Positions 39,901 to 49,819 of a DNA stretch of 64,000 nt are shown piece by piece. Both the position numbers and the translations under genes were made by a program. The notes beneath the pieces were generated by a model. That model had not been told where the DNA came from. It searched no databases and saw only the letters and a program-made list of their open reading frames with translations. The first letter of the stretch is position 1, and each line of letters opens with the position of its first letter. Source of the DNA: Gymnothorax reevesii (lineage: Eukaryota; Chordata; Actinopteri; Anguilliformes; Muraenidae); NCBI GenBank assembly GCA_029721435.1, contig CM056583.1, forward strand, positions 71,604,120-71,668,119. The letters run 5' to 3'.

Positions 39901-40957
39901 TTTTAAAAAATCAGAAATTGTTATTTGAAATGTACCGCTCATCACTGTTACCATAATATCAAAACATGAAAATTTTAAATATAGTTGAAAAATCAATGGG
40001 TCTTCCATACTTCAATGGTGTATTTGAAATAACCTGAATTAACAAAGCTCTTGAACCCAATGTGTTATGATTTTTTATGTGCCTGACTTTGTGGTGATTG
40101 CCCTTTTCATTTCGGAATGTGACATTTTTACTGTGATACTGTTTATTTTCAGGTTTTGGTGCATCGTTTACCCTTTCAAGCAAAAATTGACATTATCAAC
40201 ATCTACACTCATCATTGTGATTATCTGGGTTCTCGCCGTTTCAATAATGTGTCCCTCTGGTGTCATGCTACAAGTGACCGAAGAACAAAACATACGAATA
40301 CTTCTTGGAGACAATGAGTCAATCCCATTCTACTGGTGCAGAGAAAACTGGCCCACCCAAGAAATGCGAAAGATTTACACCACCGTTCTGTTTGCCAACA
40401 TTTACCTTGCTCCTCTCACCTTGATCGTGATAATGTACGCCAGGATAGGCATCACCCTGTTCAAATCATCAATGCTTACCGGGAAGAAGCCTGGTCAGGA
40501 CACCCGTCAGACAGTATCGAAGAAAAAAAAAAGGGTTCTCAAGATGTTGCTCATTGTGGCCTTGCTTTTCATCGTGTCCTGGTCGCCCCTGTGGGCTCTC
40601 ATGCTGTTGAGCGACTATGCCAGCCTCACCGAATATCAGCACAAATTGATTAACATTTATATCTACCCTTTTGCGCATTGGCTTGCCTTCTTCAACAGCA
40701 GTATCAATCCCATTATTTATGGCTTCTTCAACGAGAACTTCCAAAGGGGGTTTCAGGCAGCATTCAGCAAGTTCCATCTGTGCTCAGCGGGAGTCACTCG
40801 TGGACAGACTTATGCACATAGAATTCAGGGGAATGTTGTTCGTCCAGCCAACCTGCAAACGTCTAATGGTACAAATCCCCTCCACAGCCGGGCAAATAGC
40901 CATTCCATGAGGAGCCATGCTCTGAATGAGCAAGACTTAATCATGGAGGATCTTTAA
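24651..40957 (+). CDS. NPFFR2: Neuropeptide FF receptor 2-like GPCR (3 coding exons, 409 aa)
   Basis: Joining 24651-24975, 39790-39889 and 40153-40957 gives 1230 nt in one frame, with GT/AG at both introns. It is a class A rhodopsin-type receptor for RFamide peptides (NPFF/NPAF), expected in the plasma membrane and Gi/o-coupled by family knowledge. Visible features: three N-glycosylation sequons in the N-terminus (residues 8, 19 and 30), GN in TM1 (N62), NLAVSD in TM2 (D90), TM3 Cys117, DRF at the end of TM3 (141-143), ECL2 Cys204, SWSP in TM6 (284-287) and NPIIY in TM7 (327-331). Length is close to the roughly 420-aa human short form. Stretches such as [19 protein letters not shown] and the acidic tail LIMEDL favour NPFFR2 over NPFFR1, as does the ADAMTS3 neighbour. 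No frameshift or internal stop is seen. Confidence 0.93.
24976..26667 (+). other. NPFFR2: NPFFR2 intron 1, proximal part
   Basis: Starts at the exon 1 donor. AT-rich sequence with only short, unconvincing ORFs (for example 25506-25742 and 26055-26279). I recognise no transposon ends or coding motif. Confidence 0.5.
26668..28220 (-). mobile_element. Tc1-like DNA transposon, degenerate, in NPFFR2 intron 1
   Basis: Terminal inverted repeats CAGTGGGCTTCAACATTACT (left) and GTAATCTTGGAGGCCACTG (right) are flanked by TA dinucleotides at 26666-26667 and 28221-28222. Minus-strand pieces match Tc1 transposase: the helix-turn-helix region [18 protein letters not shown] (about 27302-27515) and GGSVIFWG followed by [17 protein letters not shown] (about 27000-27212). 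The catalytic QQDN motif and later parts are frameshifted, so it is not functional. A short stretch at about 27950-28040 inside the element was not identified. Confidence 0.85.
28664..29892 (-). mobile_element. Non-LTR retrotransposon, reverse transcriptase and 3' end
   Basis: On the minus strand, 29892 downward reads AFDTVDH, then [13 protein letters not shown] and LYADNTILY (the YADD box as YADN). The post-RT region [22 protein letters not shown] and [18 protein letters not shown] follows (29012-29500), and the tail continues in another frame (28800-29072). The element ends near 28664 with AATAAAGGTTG and a (TGAA)n-type repeat. It is frameshifted and has lost YADD, so it is dead. The layout resembles jockey/I-group LINEs, but the family is not assigned. 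Confidence 0.82.
29893..30747. other. Insert interrupting the LINE reverse transcriptase
   Basis: The LINE reading stops just upstream of AFDTV at about 29893 and is only picked up again at about 30944. The first 600 bp are locally GC- and CpG-rich (about 29920-30520). The rest is AT-rich. I see no transposase or clear terminal repeats, so the identity of this stretch is open. Confidence 0.45.
30748..30943. mobile_element. hAT-type MITE inserted in the LINE
   Basis: Left end CAGGGGTAGCAAGCCCTGGT and right end (reverse complement) CAGTGGTCATCAACACCGGA form imperfect terminal repeats around 196 bp. Flanking octamers GTATAGGG and GTCTAGAT match only partly, so the target-site duplication is decayed or the boundary is off by a few bases. 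Its left end resembles the MITE at 45479. Confidence 0.6.
30944..31251 (-). mobile_element. LINE fragment, region between endonuclease and RT
   Basis: The minus strand reads from about 31251 down: [35 protein letters not shown], and [18 protein letters not shown] followed by STGKDHLD. This is the linker that precedes reverse transcriptase in jockey/I-like LINEs. It continues the same element as 33650-34165, with the hAT element between them. Confidence 0.75.
32531..33588. mobile_element. Foldback element with ~330-bp inverted arms
   Basis: The left arm (32531-32712 plus 33051-33200) and the right arm (33588 back to about 33260) are inverted copies. Shared stretches include GAGCGGCATTTCAGAACTCT and CTATGCACTGGCACTCAG. 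Ends begin CAGGGCCGGC and CAGGGGCGGT, like hAT MITE termini. No convincing target-site duplication was found. It lies inside the hAT-like element at 31252-33649. Confidence 0.75.
32714..33050 (+). mobile_element. tRNA-like SINE
   Basis: The head reads GGTCGGCATGGTGGCACAGT, then GGTTAGCACTGCTGCCTCAC, followed by the tail landmarks GAGTTTGCATGTTCTCCCCG and GGTTTCCTCCGGGTGCTCCA. It ends in CCCATGGGGTTCAATAAAG and (ATT)n. This dispersed repeat is familiar from many teleosts. It sits in the left arm of the foldback element. The right arm at the equivalent place lacks it, so that arm gives the empty site. Confidence 0.8.
33650..34165 (-). mobile_element. LINE fragment, 5'-most part
   Basis: A 172-codon open stretch contains [56 protein letters not shown] and [11 protein letters not shown], typical of the post-endonuclease region of LINE ORF2. 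It is 5'-truncated: no endonuclease domain or 5' UTR is visible past about 34230. With 30944-31251 and 28664-29892 it makes one broken element. Confidence 0.82.
34379..35902 (+). mobile_element. Tc1-like DNA transposon, in NPFFR2 intron 1
   Basis: Inverted ends CAACGCCAATTCTGAAATAG and, reverse complemented, CAACTCCAATTCCAAAATAG are flanked by TA. Transposase on the plus strand starts near [11 protein letters not shown] (34727) and reads [53 protein letters not shown] and [16 protein letters not shown] short deletion removes a few codons before SSSTV, and the DDE core continues in other frames ([26 protein letters not shown]) to about 35650. Broken by frameshifts. Confidence 0.9.
35905..37386. 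other. NPFFR2: Unassigned NPFFR2 intron 1 sequence
   Basis: Between two Tc1 elements. Short ORFs only (for example 36122-36367 and 36592-36810), with no recognisable domain. No inverted repeats or simple-sequence runs of note. Confidence 0.5.
37387..38905 (+). mobile_element. Tc1-like DNA transposon, highly decayed
   Basis: Ends TCACCCCATTTGCAAACAAG and, reverse complemented, CAACCCCATTTCCAAAAAAA are flanked by TA at 37385-37386 and 38906-38907. Plus-strand remnants match the same transposase type as the element at 34379: [20 protein letters not shown], then [20 protein letters not shown], where [11 protein letters not shown] would be expected, and [16 protein letters not shown]. Many stops and indels make it older than its neighbour. 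Confidence 0.8.
38908..39789. other. NPFFR2: Distal part of NPFFR2 intron 1
   Basis: Contains the inverted repeat at 39056-39121 and no recognisable gene. It ends at the exon 2 acceptor, preceded by TTTTGTTTCCCACAG. Confidence 0.5.
39056..39121. repeat. 66-bp hairpin in NPFFR2 intron 1
   Basis: TATCACCAACATTTCACTAG on the left pairs with CTGGTGAAACATTGGTGATA on the right. The stem of about 27 bp has about three mismatches, with a loop of about 12 bases. The flanks also share a short direct similarity (catgcagtttatt and catggtgtttatt). It could be the remnant of a small foldback element. Confidence 0.7.
39790..39889 (+). CDS. NPFFR2: NPFFR2 coding exon 2 (TM3)
   Basis: A 100-bp exon between acceptor TTCCCACAG and donor GTGAAT. 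Read after the one-base carry-over it encodes [13 protein letters not shown] through the end of TM3 at AVDR. It includes the conserved Cys that pairs with ECL2. It lies 14.8 kb from exon 1 and 263 bp from exon 3. It is too short to stand out as an ORF and was found by reading for the expected W-P-F-G motif. Confidence 0.93.
40153..40957 (+). CDS. NPFFR2: NPFFR2 coding exon 3 (TM4-TM7 and C-tail)
   Basis: The exon follows the acceptor TTTATTTTCAG. The first base completes the Arg of DRF, then reads FWCIVYPFK and on through TM4, ECL2 (YWCRENWP), TM5, a lysine-rich ICL3 (SKKKKRVLK), TM6, TM7 and an intracellular tail of about 70 residues, ending at TAA 40955-40957. The tail has several Ser and Asn residues and a Cys near HLC that could be palmitoylated (inference). 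Confidence 0.95.
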
Positions 40958-41578
40958 AATAAAATCTCAGTAAGGAAATTGCCTCTGTCATTAAGACCTG
41001 CTAAATTAGAAACTGTTGGAAGTAAAGAGTTACTGTGGAAAAAAATGGTGAGTAAGCTCCACAGATGATGGAAGGATGGTGCAATGATTCCAATGTGATT
41101 TTAGGAGGATGATTCCATTGTTATGTCTTCAAACATCACTCAAACAAACTGCACCTCCAAAATGTGTGTTTGGTGTTTGATTCCATGTAACCAAAGAATA
41201 GACTTAGAAATCTCGTCTTGTTTCCAAGACTTTTACACTGCTGCAAGCATATGATTATAATTGAGATATATTACTGGCTATTGATCTGGTTTGATTCAAT
41301 TGTGGTTCTACTGTATACTTGGTGCCATTAAAACACACTAGTGAGGCATGAATCACATTTTTTACAAATTGAACACCCACATTTGCTGATATTTTTTTGT
41401 CAGAAATTGTGTAAAATAGAAAAGAGCATGCCACTTTGTCATCCCAAAATGCGCAACATTGGCTCACCAAACAATTCCTTATTATCAGACATTGAGTTGT
41501 TGTGGTAAGCATGTTCATGCTAGACTGCTTAGTTTGAATGTGGTAATTAGCCTATTTAAAGCCAACAAAGAAACCACA
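40958..41578 (+). other. NPFFR2: Probable NPFFR2 3' UTR and downstream DNA
   Basis: Directly follows the stop codon. Possible polyadenylation signals are AATAAA at 40958-40963 (right after the stop), ATTAAA at 41328-41333 and AATAAA at 41595-41600. Nothing in the sequence decides between them. Confidence 0.4.
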
Positions 41579-42430
41579 AAAATATTGGCACTACAATAAA
41601 ATGGCAGAAATTACGACACTGGAAAGAAAGTGTGCTATTTGCATGTCACATGGAGGTCTTAGCTGTACCGAGCTGGCTTTTAGACTATGGTGTCTTCGGT
41701 CGACAGTCAGTCATCTGGGTGTAAGAGAATAGGCAGCCGTGAGTGATGACAGAGGCCAGCACATTATGTTACACAACATGATCCAGACTGTCTGTGAGAT
41801 GGGGGTTTTGCGCTAACATCCGACGGTAAGCACCGACGTCCTATCAGGCTGTCTTTGTGATCAAGATATTTATGCACACAAGCCCTACAGAGAACCTATT
41901 CTGAGGATTGCTGCATGCCAAAACCATACTAGACGGTATGGCAGCGCCATAGATGGAGTCGGAACAACTGAAACATTGTCGTCTTTCCTGACAACCCACA
42001 GATTTGTTTTAATTGCCTAGATCGATGCCAGAGTGTCTGGTGTAGAGGTGGTGAACGGTATGCCAATGCCCGTGAGAACACCTGCTGCTGAGAGTCATGG
42101 GCTGTGGAGGCGACATGGCGGGTGGAGGAGCCCCCATGGTGATTGCTGACGCCCCCTCACAGCATAGCATACGTAAAGAACATCCTCCAACCTATATTAT
42201 TGCTATGTCATACAAGGAGCAATGATGTCACAACTTTTCAGCTGGATAACACCCACCAGCGCACTGCTCGTCAGACTGATGTGAACTCTGCATGAGCGTA
42301 ACAGACTGTCTGCCCAACCCGCCAGATGTGTCCCCCGTCAATCTGGGGGACGAGTCATAGACAGCTATTACCCAACATCAGTCTCCTGCATGTAACTGGT
42401 GTTGAGTAACCATGGTTGTATAAGAGAAAC
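41579..42430 (+). mobile_element. Relic of a second Tc1/IS630-type transposase
   Basis: Plus-strand frames with many stops read ITTLERKCAICMSHGG with a helix-turn-helix-like stretch, then CRGGERYANAREN and VTTFQLDNTHQRTARQTDVN, close to the GERYA and FQQDNARPHTAR motifs of Tc1-like enzymes. Terminal repeats were not located, so both boundaries are approximate. Confidence 0.6.
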
Positions 42431-44423
42431 AGGACTGTGTTCCACAAATCCACAAGTTTTAGAGAGATGTTTCCCCAATTTTTTCAGTTGATACAATTGG
42501 TCTCATTGTTTGCCCATAATTATTTAGATTTATGTAAATTGGTACTAGATATGCAGCATAGAAATAAATGTATTCATGAAAATCAAATCGATTTAGAATT
42601 TCCCGTATGTGCATGTATGTGATACCCATATGTTTTTAATAGCGCTAAGTATATTTATGTAAGGACTGTCAAAAGAAATGGATTAACAGATTAAATCATT
42701 TTTAAAGTTACAGTAGGTTAATATCGTCTTAGTATTAATGTGTGCAATTGATTTACTGTATTTACTGTATTATTGTTCATTTTAAATCACTTTTTATTTT
42801 TTCATCCTATAGAAAACACTTTATACAGGTTATTAGCTACAGCTTGGGAGGCTTCCTATCTCCACTTGCATTTAGCCAACCTCAAATTACCTACCAGATT
42901 AGCCCGTGATCCATCACTCAGTTATTTAACCATATTTCAAGGTAGTCACTAATTCTCTTGTCAATGAATCAGTGGCCAGCTAGCTGACGCTAATTCTGCT
43001 GCAAAGGTATTCATGCTTTGAAAAACAAAGCACTTTTCTGTTATGTATGCTCGTGTCGCTTACCCGCTTCAATGATGTCTGCTGTCACTGGTAGTACTAC
43101 CACGGATTTTACATGAAATGGCCGTACAGAGCTGTATTTTTTTTATTTTTTTATTATTTAATCGTTCTTTTCATGCTCCAGCATGCAAGCAGACTGGTTA
43201 TTGATAGAGCCTAATAACATCATGGATAAGAAGTCTCAGGCCTGAGCTAAGGTTGAAAATGAGATGACTACCCTGCTTGCTTACATTACATTTCATCATA
43301 TTTAAGCATCATATGTTATATAAGTACCATTGAAGCCATACATTAGCTTTGTAGTTCACCTCTGGCCAGAGGCTCTGACCATGCAGATTGTGGTAGTACT
43401 CTGTAGAGAGCTTCAGTCCTGAAAGGCAGCATAAAACTATTCAAGAAAATGTATGCAGTATATTTCACAACTAGGCTCAAAGGTTGTATCGACTATTACC
43501 GGACTGGTTGGAGGTTAGAAAAGTACTTGTTATCTCAAGGCTGGTTCTGGAATGTAGTAGGTTGGCGAAAATTGTATTTTTTCATTTTATTTTGTGCCCG
43601 ATTTGTCTGCAAGTGCTATGATACATGCACAGCCCGATCGATACACCCATTCCGATACTCCTCCAGTGGCAAGGATTATCTGTAATTTCTCTGCCAGGGC
43701 CACACAGTAATGGACAGCATGATGAACATCGAGGGTGCAGTTATATTTCAGGGGGTGTGTTCTATGCAAATTAGATGATACCAGCAGGAGTGTTATTTAA
43801 ATTAGGTTGCAGAAGACGATCATTGGTAATTTTCTGATACATAAAGTAGACCAGGTATTACTTGTCAGAATTACTTCTAATCTGAGGTGCGAACACTTTC
43901 TAATTTCACCAGAAGATGCAGACAAACAATAATCTGTTCTTATTTAATGGTACTAATATAAGTAGTGAAACATGATTCATATTACCCCTACTTGGGGCTA
44001 TCACATAGCACCTGCATATTTTTAAGTAAACTCAGAAGAACCACTCCCATTCATGAACTGCAAACCAGGTTGCGATGGTCCTTTGTGTATCGCATACAAG
44101 AGGAAAAATTGGGCCCATAATGCATTGTTATGTTAAAGGGGTATGTGTAATTAAGCGTTGATTTTGAGGGTGATTGCCAAACTGTTGATCAACTGAAGTT
44201 CTAAATCAGGCTGGAATGGGAACAAATTCTGTTTTTCAAACTCCAACAATTGGTGTATTCAGTTTTAAAGTACTTTGCATTATTATGAAAAGAGGTGATG
44301 TTATACTGCTGTAAATATGAATATGCACCTGTCCCAACTTCACTGGGATGTGTTGTCAACATCACATTTCAAGATAGCTAGTATTTCCAAATAACAATGA
44401 AGTTGATGAGTTAAGCCATTACT
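42431..44423. other. Intergenic sequence without recognised features
   Basis: AT-rich DNA between the Tc1 relic and the composite insertion at 44426. ORFs are short (42416-42622, 43449-43685) and match nothing I know. No inverted or tandem repeat stands out. Confidence 0.5.
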
Positions 44424-45049
44424 TACACTGAACAAAAATATAAACGCCCCATGTCAAATATTGAAGCCACATGGAGTTAACAACACTGAGTGAGCATATG
44501 CTGACTTTTACTTGTACAATTGGGAGATTTCTCTTGATTTGTGACCATTTTATAATCCATCTCTCTGTCAGCGAGCATTTGCTCAGTGATGCAGTGATTT
44601 CACTCAGTACATGGGTGTGGCATTTCCAGACCGTGATCAGACAGAATGAGCAGTACCCAGACACTCCTTATACTGGGGACAATAAAAAGCAACCACAAAA
44701 TGTCAAATTTAGTCAAAAGTCATCATGATTCAGATCATGCTGGAATGTGCCATTAGCATGCTGATGCAGGGATGCCCACCAGAGCGGTCTGCATGCAGTT
44801 CCTTGAAGCAGAGCACATCCCAGCTCTGGACTGGCCTGCGTATTCACTGGACATGTCACCCATAGAGCATCTTGGGGATGTTCTGGATTGACGTGTCCGT
44901 GACCGTGTTCCAGTTCCGTATAATATGCGCCAGCTCCATGTGGCCTTCCAGGAAGGATGGAATAACATTCCACAGGACACAATGTGTGAAGGGGATGTGT
45001 TGCTCTGAGAAACGCAAATGATGGACAAAAGATATTGAACATTCACCCC

Positions 45050-46083
45050 TGAATTCATAAAGGGTGTTTTTCCCTTGATCACGGTTAATTTGGCTAGACA
45101 GTGTATAAACAGGTGATAAGCGAGCGGACAAATTTAGGCCTGAATTCATAAAGAGAGATCAGATCAGCTGCTGTTTATCCAACGTACATGGTTTGTCACA
45201 CCTGACTAAGTAACAAAAGAAATTCTAATCATCCCAAGGGGCTTGTTTATCTCGTGTACAAGCTACCAATTCTCTCTTGGCTTGCTTGTGTGGCTGGACG
45301 TATGACCAAGGATCTCTTGCGCATAATTGAAATAGCACAGGAAGAGATGGCTGACCAAGGGCAAGGTGCCAAATTTAGGGTTTTCAAAGACAGGACGAAT
45401 CCTTTAGAAGAGCATAGCGACACGAAATTTGTCAAGTGATACCGAATTTCCAAAGAATCATGCCATTATATTCTAGACCAGGGCTACCCAACCCTGTTCC
45501 TGGAGGGCTACCATCCAGAAGCTTATCACTCCAACCAAAGCAAACCACACCTGCTTTCCCAGTTACAGATCTTGACGTGCTGCTAATGAGCTGAATCAGG
45601 TGTGTTGAATTAGGGTTGGAGCAAATACCTACAGGATGGTAGCTCTCCAGGAACAGGGTTGGGTAGTCCTGTTCTAGACCTAATCGAAGCAGACATTGAT
45701 CATCCAACAAGACGAAACCATGCCTTTCCTCCAGTACACCAACAATGTATTGCCCTGCGCTTTTATGCATGTGGTGCGTTCCAAATGGTTGTTGGTGACA
45801 CGCGTGGTGTATTACAGGCTACCTGCTGTCGAGTAGTTTGTGGTGTCACCAAAGCAGTATGTGCTAAGAAAAACCACTTCATGCCATGCAGTGTCACATG
45901 ACAGCACTACACATCGGCTAAGCGGGGACTTGTACACGGATGGGTAAACACCCGATTATGTTCTACCTGAATTGCGCTAGTCACAGGAGTTTATCCACAC
46001 GTGTACTTCTCTGTTTTAGCCACCGTACAGTAGTTGTACGTGACTAAAATAATCGAGTGATCATCACCCTTTATGAATTCGGG
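45050..46083 (+). mobile_element. PIF/Harbinger remnant nested in the Tc1 element
   Basis: Inverted ends CTGAATTCATAAAGGGTG and CACCCTTTATGAATTCGG bound the segment. A second GAATTCATAAAG copy at about 45138 leaves the true left end uncertain. The coding remnant reads FYRISKESCHYILD, is interrupted by the MITE, and resumes DLIEADIDHPTRRNH, then FPPVHQQCIALRFYACGAFQ and GDTRGVLQATCCRVVCGVTK (to about 45850). This is the N-terminal part of the HARBI1-type nuclease family. The DDE catalytic region is missing. Confidence 0.82.
45479..45671. mobile_element. hAT MITE nested inside the Harbinger remnant
   Basis: 193 bp with ends CAGGGCTACCCAACCCTGTT and, reverse complemented, CAGGACTACCCAACCCTGTT, flanked by a perfect 8-bp duplication TTCTAGAC (45471-45478 and 45672-45679). 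Removing the element and one duplication joins the Harbinger reading frame, which fixes the boundaries. The intact duplication marks it as the youngest layer of the nest. Confidence 0.92.
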
Positions 46084-46287
46084 CATCAATTTCTTCAACC
46101 TGACCCCCAGTGTGTTCAAGGGATTGTCACTCCTTTGCAGATGCCAGTATCAAGATGTAATGGATGGCGATCTGAAGATTAGTCATTAACAAAAATGAAT
46201 TTTGATTCGCTTCATATATTGCATAACCCTTATGTTAATAAAAACTCAAAAATTTGACATGGGTCGTTTATATTTTTGTTCAGTGTA

Positions 46288-48036
46288 TTTCATCTTTGTA
46301 CTTTTTCAACTGAATACTGTTCTAAGGAATGTGCAAATTACTACTTGCAATTTTTATTTACATTTTACACATTTGGCCTCATGCAAGAACCAATTGTACA
46401 AACAGATTTGTTCTTAAACAGCATGTAGGAGTTACTAGGAGTTACTATAAATTACTTTCTAAAAAATGATTAAAAAAAAGACTTAAAAAAAAACAAAGAT
46501 CTCTGATGGTTGGTTTGTGTTTACATTTTATTGAATGTAATTATATTAAAATATTATTGCATTGGTTTGTTGATGCATTCTGTGAAATAGATTTGGATGT
46601 ATGTTCATTGTCTGTTGCAAAAGAAGTCACCATCACTGGCATTCTAAATCAGGTGTATGAACGAGATAACCGGTCGTGTTTTTTTTTATTTTTTTTGATG
46701 TACTCTTAACAACACAATGTGAGACTTTTATGTCATGTCATATCCAACGCAGCTGGAAAATAAATGTTTTCACCTATGACACAGACATGAGGTTTACCAT
46801 TCCTTTTCACTGACCCATTTAATATGCCACTCACAATAATAAAGGAGAAATTAAGACTCAGAATACTTGTCAGACAGATCTTAACAATCCGGCAGTGTGA
46901 TTCATACTGAGCCACGTGACGTCAATAAACAGGAACAAACACAAAGCAACTGAGAGCTTTGCCTGATTTGTGATAAACCAAGAATTTCTGCTGGAAAGAG
47001 CTGTGTACTGTGTTTATCTTATCCCACTAGCGAGGAGCAATGGTATGGCTTTTCTGTTTGGTTGAAACTAGATGAACCAATGATTCCACAAAGCAGTTGT
47101 CCAATTGATGGCATTTACAGAAGCTTAACTACGAAACAGTGTTTATCCAATATATAAGTGATAATGAGGGGGATGGGGGGGAGACGGAGGCAGAGAGAAG
47201 TTATCTGTAAATTCATCACCTCTATCTTAGATATTAGCCTCAGCAAACATGATTTTGAATTCAAAATAAAATTCTTCTCACAGACCAGCTCAGAGCTGTA
47301 GATAAAATGGTTTCACCTGCTAATGCTTAAATATACATAGTAAATTGAAGAGAGTTTGTCTCTGAAAAATTCCTGTTTATAAACTCCAATGACATATTGG
47401 GAACTTTGACACATTGTTGACAAGATGTCAACAATATCATTAAAATCCTTAAAATAGCATTGTAGAGCCATAACAGTTAAATACACTGACTAACAAATAT
47501 ATCTCTCAAACACTACCAAAAAAGGGATCTTTTCATCTAAAAACCCACACACATTAGACATGAAAGTTTTCTTTGAGGGCAGAGACGAGAATTCACTTTC
47601 ACTGTCTGTGACCCCAGGCACACTTTCAAAGGTCTGATGAAATCAATTACTCACACTCAACAGAACTTTAAAACTACCTTATTTGTTTTAACATTTAAAA
47701 AAAAAAAACTGTAGCAAGCCTGTTGGCAAGATGAATAATTAATCATCAGAAATAACACACAAAAGCATTGGGCAATGAGGAAACTAAGAATGTAAATCCT
47801 TGTGTCAATCTGTATTAGGACAACAACATCTAGATTGCTTTGTTCGCATGTCTACAATTTAATTTAAATGAACAGTGTGTATGAATTAAATAACCTAAAC
47901 TATTTTGTCATGCTAGTGATGGCGAGATGATGCCTCGTGAAACGTCAAAGCCTCTCAGCTGAATGAGCCACCAAAATGGTTCGACCTCAAAGCTCCAAAT
48001 AAGTACGCTAGGGACATCTAGTGGTGAATGAAATTA
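46288..48036. other. Intergenic sequence without recognised features
   Basis: AT-rich with short ORFs only. From about 47920 the DNA contains GATGATGCCTCGTGAAACGT, similar to GGGATGAGGCTTCAAACGTC at 49678 on the other side of the Tc1 element. The Tc1 may therefore have landed in an older dispersed repeat. Confidence 0.45.
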
Positions 48037-49632
48037 CAAAAACCAGTGAAGTTGCCACATTATGTAAATCGTAGATAAAAACAGAATACAATGATTTGCA
48101 AATCCTTTTTAACTTATATTCAATTGAATACACTGCAAAGACAAGATGTTTAATGTTCAAACTGAGAAACTTTTTTTTTTTTTCAAATAATCATTAGCTT
48201 AGAATTTAAAGGCAGCAACACCTTGCAAAAAAGTTGGCACAGGGGCCTTTTTACCACTGTGTTACATCGCCTTTCCTCTTAATGACACTCAGTAAACATT
48301 TGGGAACTGAGGAGACCAATTTTTGAAGCTTTTCAGGTGGAACTCTTTCCCATTCTTGCTAGATGTACAGCTTAAGTTGTTCAACAGTCCGGGGTCTTCG
48401 TTGTCGTATTTTACGCTTCATAATGCGCCACGCATTTTCAATGGGAGACAGGTCTGGACTACAGGCAGGCCAGTCTAGTACCCGCACTCTTTTACTACGG
48501 AGCCATGCTGTTGTAACACGTGCCGAATGTGGCTTGGCATTATCTTGCTGAAATAAGCAGGGGCGTCCATGAAAAAGATGTTGCTTGGATGGCAACATAT
48601 GTTGCTCCAAAACCTGTTTGTACCTTTCAGCATTAATGGTGCCTTCACATATGTGTAAGTTGCCCACGCCTTGGGCACTAATACACCCCCATACCATCAC
48701 AGATGCTAGCTTTTGAACTTTGCGCCCATAACAGTCCGGATGGTTCTTTTCCTCTTTGGTCCGGAGGACACGACGTCCACAGTTTCCAAAAACATTTTGA
48801 AATGTGGACTCGTCAGACCGCAGAACACTTTCCCACTTTGCATCAGTCCATCTTAGATGAGCATGGGCCCAGTGAAGCCGGCGGCATTTCTGGGTGCTGT
48901 TGATAAATGGCTTTTGCTTTGCATTGTAGAGTTTTAACTTGCACTTGCAGATGTAGCGACGAACTGTAGTTACTGACACTGGTTTTCTGAAGTGTTCCTG
49001 AGCCCATGTGGTGATGTCCTTTACACACTGATGTCGGTTTTTGATGCAGTGCCGCCTGATCGAAGGTCACGGGCATTCAATGTTGGTTTTCAGCCTTGTC
49101 GCTTACGTGCAGTGATTTCTCCAGATTCTCTGAACCTTTTGCCGATATTACGGACTGTAGATGATAAAATCCCCAAATTTCTTGCAATAGCTCGTTGAAG
49201 AATGTTGTTTTAAAACTGTTCGACAATCAGCTCACGCATTTGTTCACTAAGTGATGACCCTCGCCCCATCCTTGTTTGTGAATGACTGAGCATTTCAGGG
49301 AAGCTGCTTTTATACCCAATCATGGCACCCACCTGTTCCCAATTAGCCCGTTCACCTGTGGGATGTTCCAAATAAGTGTTTGATGAGCATTCCTCCACTC
49401 TCTCAGTCTTTTTTGCCACTTGTGCCAGCTTTTTTGAAACATGTTGCAGGCATCAAATTCCAAATGAGCTAATATTTGCAAAAAATTACAAAGTTTACCT
49501 GTTCGAACATTATGTAACTTGTCTTTGCAGTGTATTCAATTGAATATAGGTTGAAAAGGATTTGCCAATCATTGTATTCTGTTTTTATTTACGATTTACA
49601 CAACGTGCCAACTCCACTGGTTTTGGGTTTTG
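48037..49632 (-). mobile_element. Tc1-like DNA transposon, nearly intact
   Basis: Inverted ends CAAAAACCAGTGAAGTTGCC and, reverse complemented, CAAAACCCAAAACCAGTGGA are flanked by TA at 48035-48036 and 49633-49634. The minus-strand transposase runs from MGRGSSLSEQMREL (about 49271) to KRKGDVTQW (about 48250). The catalytic half is one open stretch of about 200 codons (48359-48979) with the full DDE set: [26 protein letters not shown] and SPIENAW. Visible lesions are a stop after LIVEQF, a frameshift near RDLRS (about 49065) and a stop before QEWERVP. It is the same type as the elements at 34379 and 37387 but better preserved. Confidence 0.92.
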
Positions 49633-49819
49633 TATTAAGAAAGAAAAAGTTTCCAGTCAACGCAACCCAGTATCCCGGGATGAGGCTTCAAACGTCACAC
49701 GCAACGTCATTTCGGCAATGCGAATCACATCTCGACATGGAGCTTCGCTGGGGTGGGTGGGTCCCAACGTACACGACACACGCCTCGATGCCTCGAGGCA
49801 ATCCATAACATCACTACCC

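Larger units (their letters stand above)
44426..46285 (+). mobile_element. Tc1-like transposon carrying nested insertions
   Basis: Ends CACTGAACAAAAATATAAAC and its inverted copy GTTTATATTTTTGTTCAGTG are flanked by TA at 44424-44425 and 46286-46287. Plus-strand transposase C-terminus: DWPAYSLDMSPIEHLGDVLD, a stop, RVRDRVPVPYNMRQLHVAFQ and EGWNNIPQDT (about 44820-44985). The N-terminal and central parts are deleted. A Harbinger remnant occupies about 45050-46083 and itself contains a hAT MITE. Confidence 0.88.

Noticed and set aside
40067..40152. The open frame upstream of FWCIVYP as an alternative receptor N-terminus
   Set aside because: It is intron 2: exon 2 with a good acceptor and donor supplies TM3, and TTTATTTTCAG at 40152 is a clear acceptor.
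39880..40170. DRF instead of DRY and SWSP instead of CWxP as an inactivating change in the receptor
   Set aside because: NPFF receptors, as I recall, normally carry DRF, and human NPFFR2 also has Ser before the TM6 Trp. This is family-typical.
44713..45149. Minus-strand ORFs of 97-109 codons
   Set aside because: They are antisense to the Tc1 transposase C-terminus readable on the plus strand.
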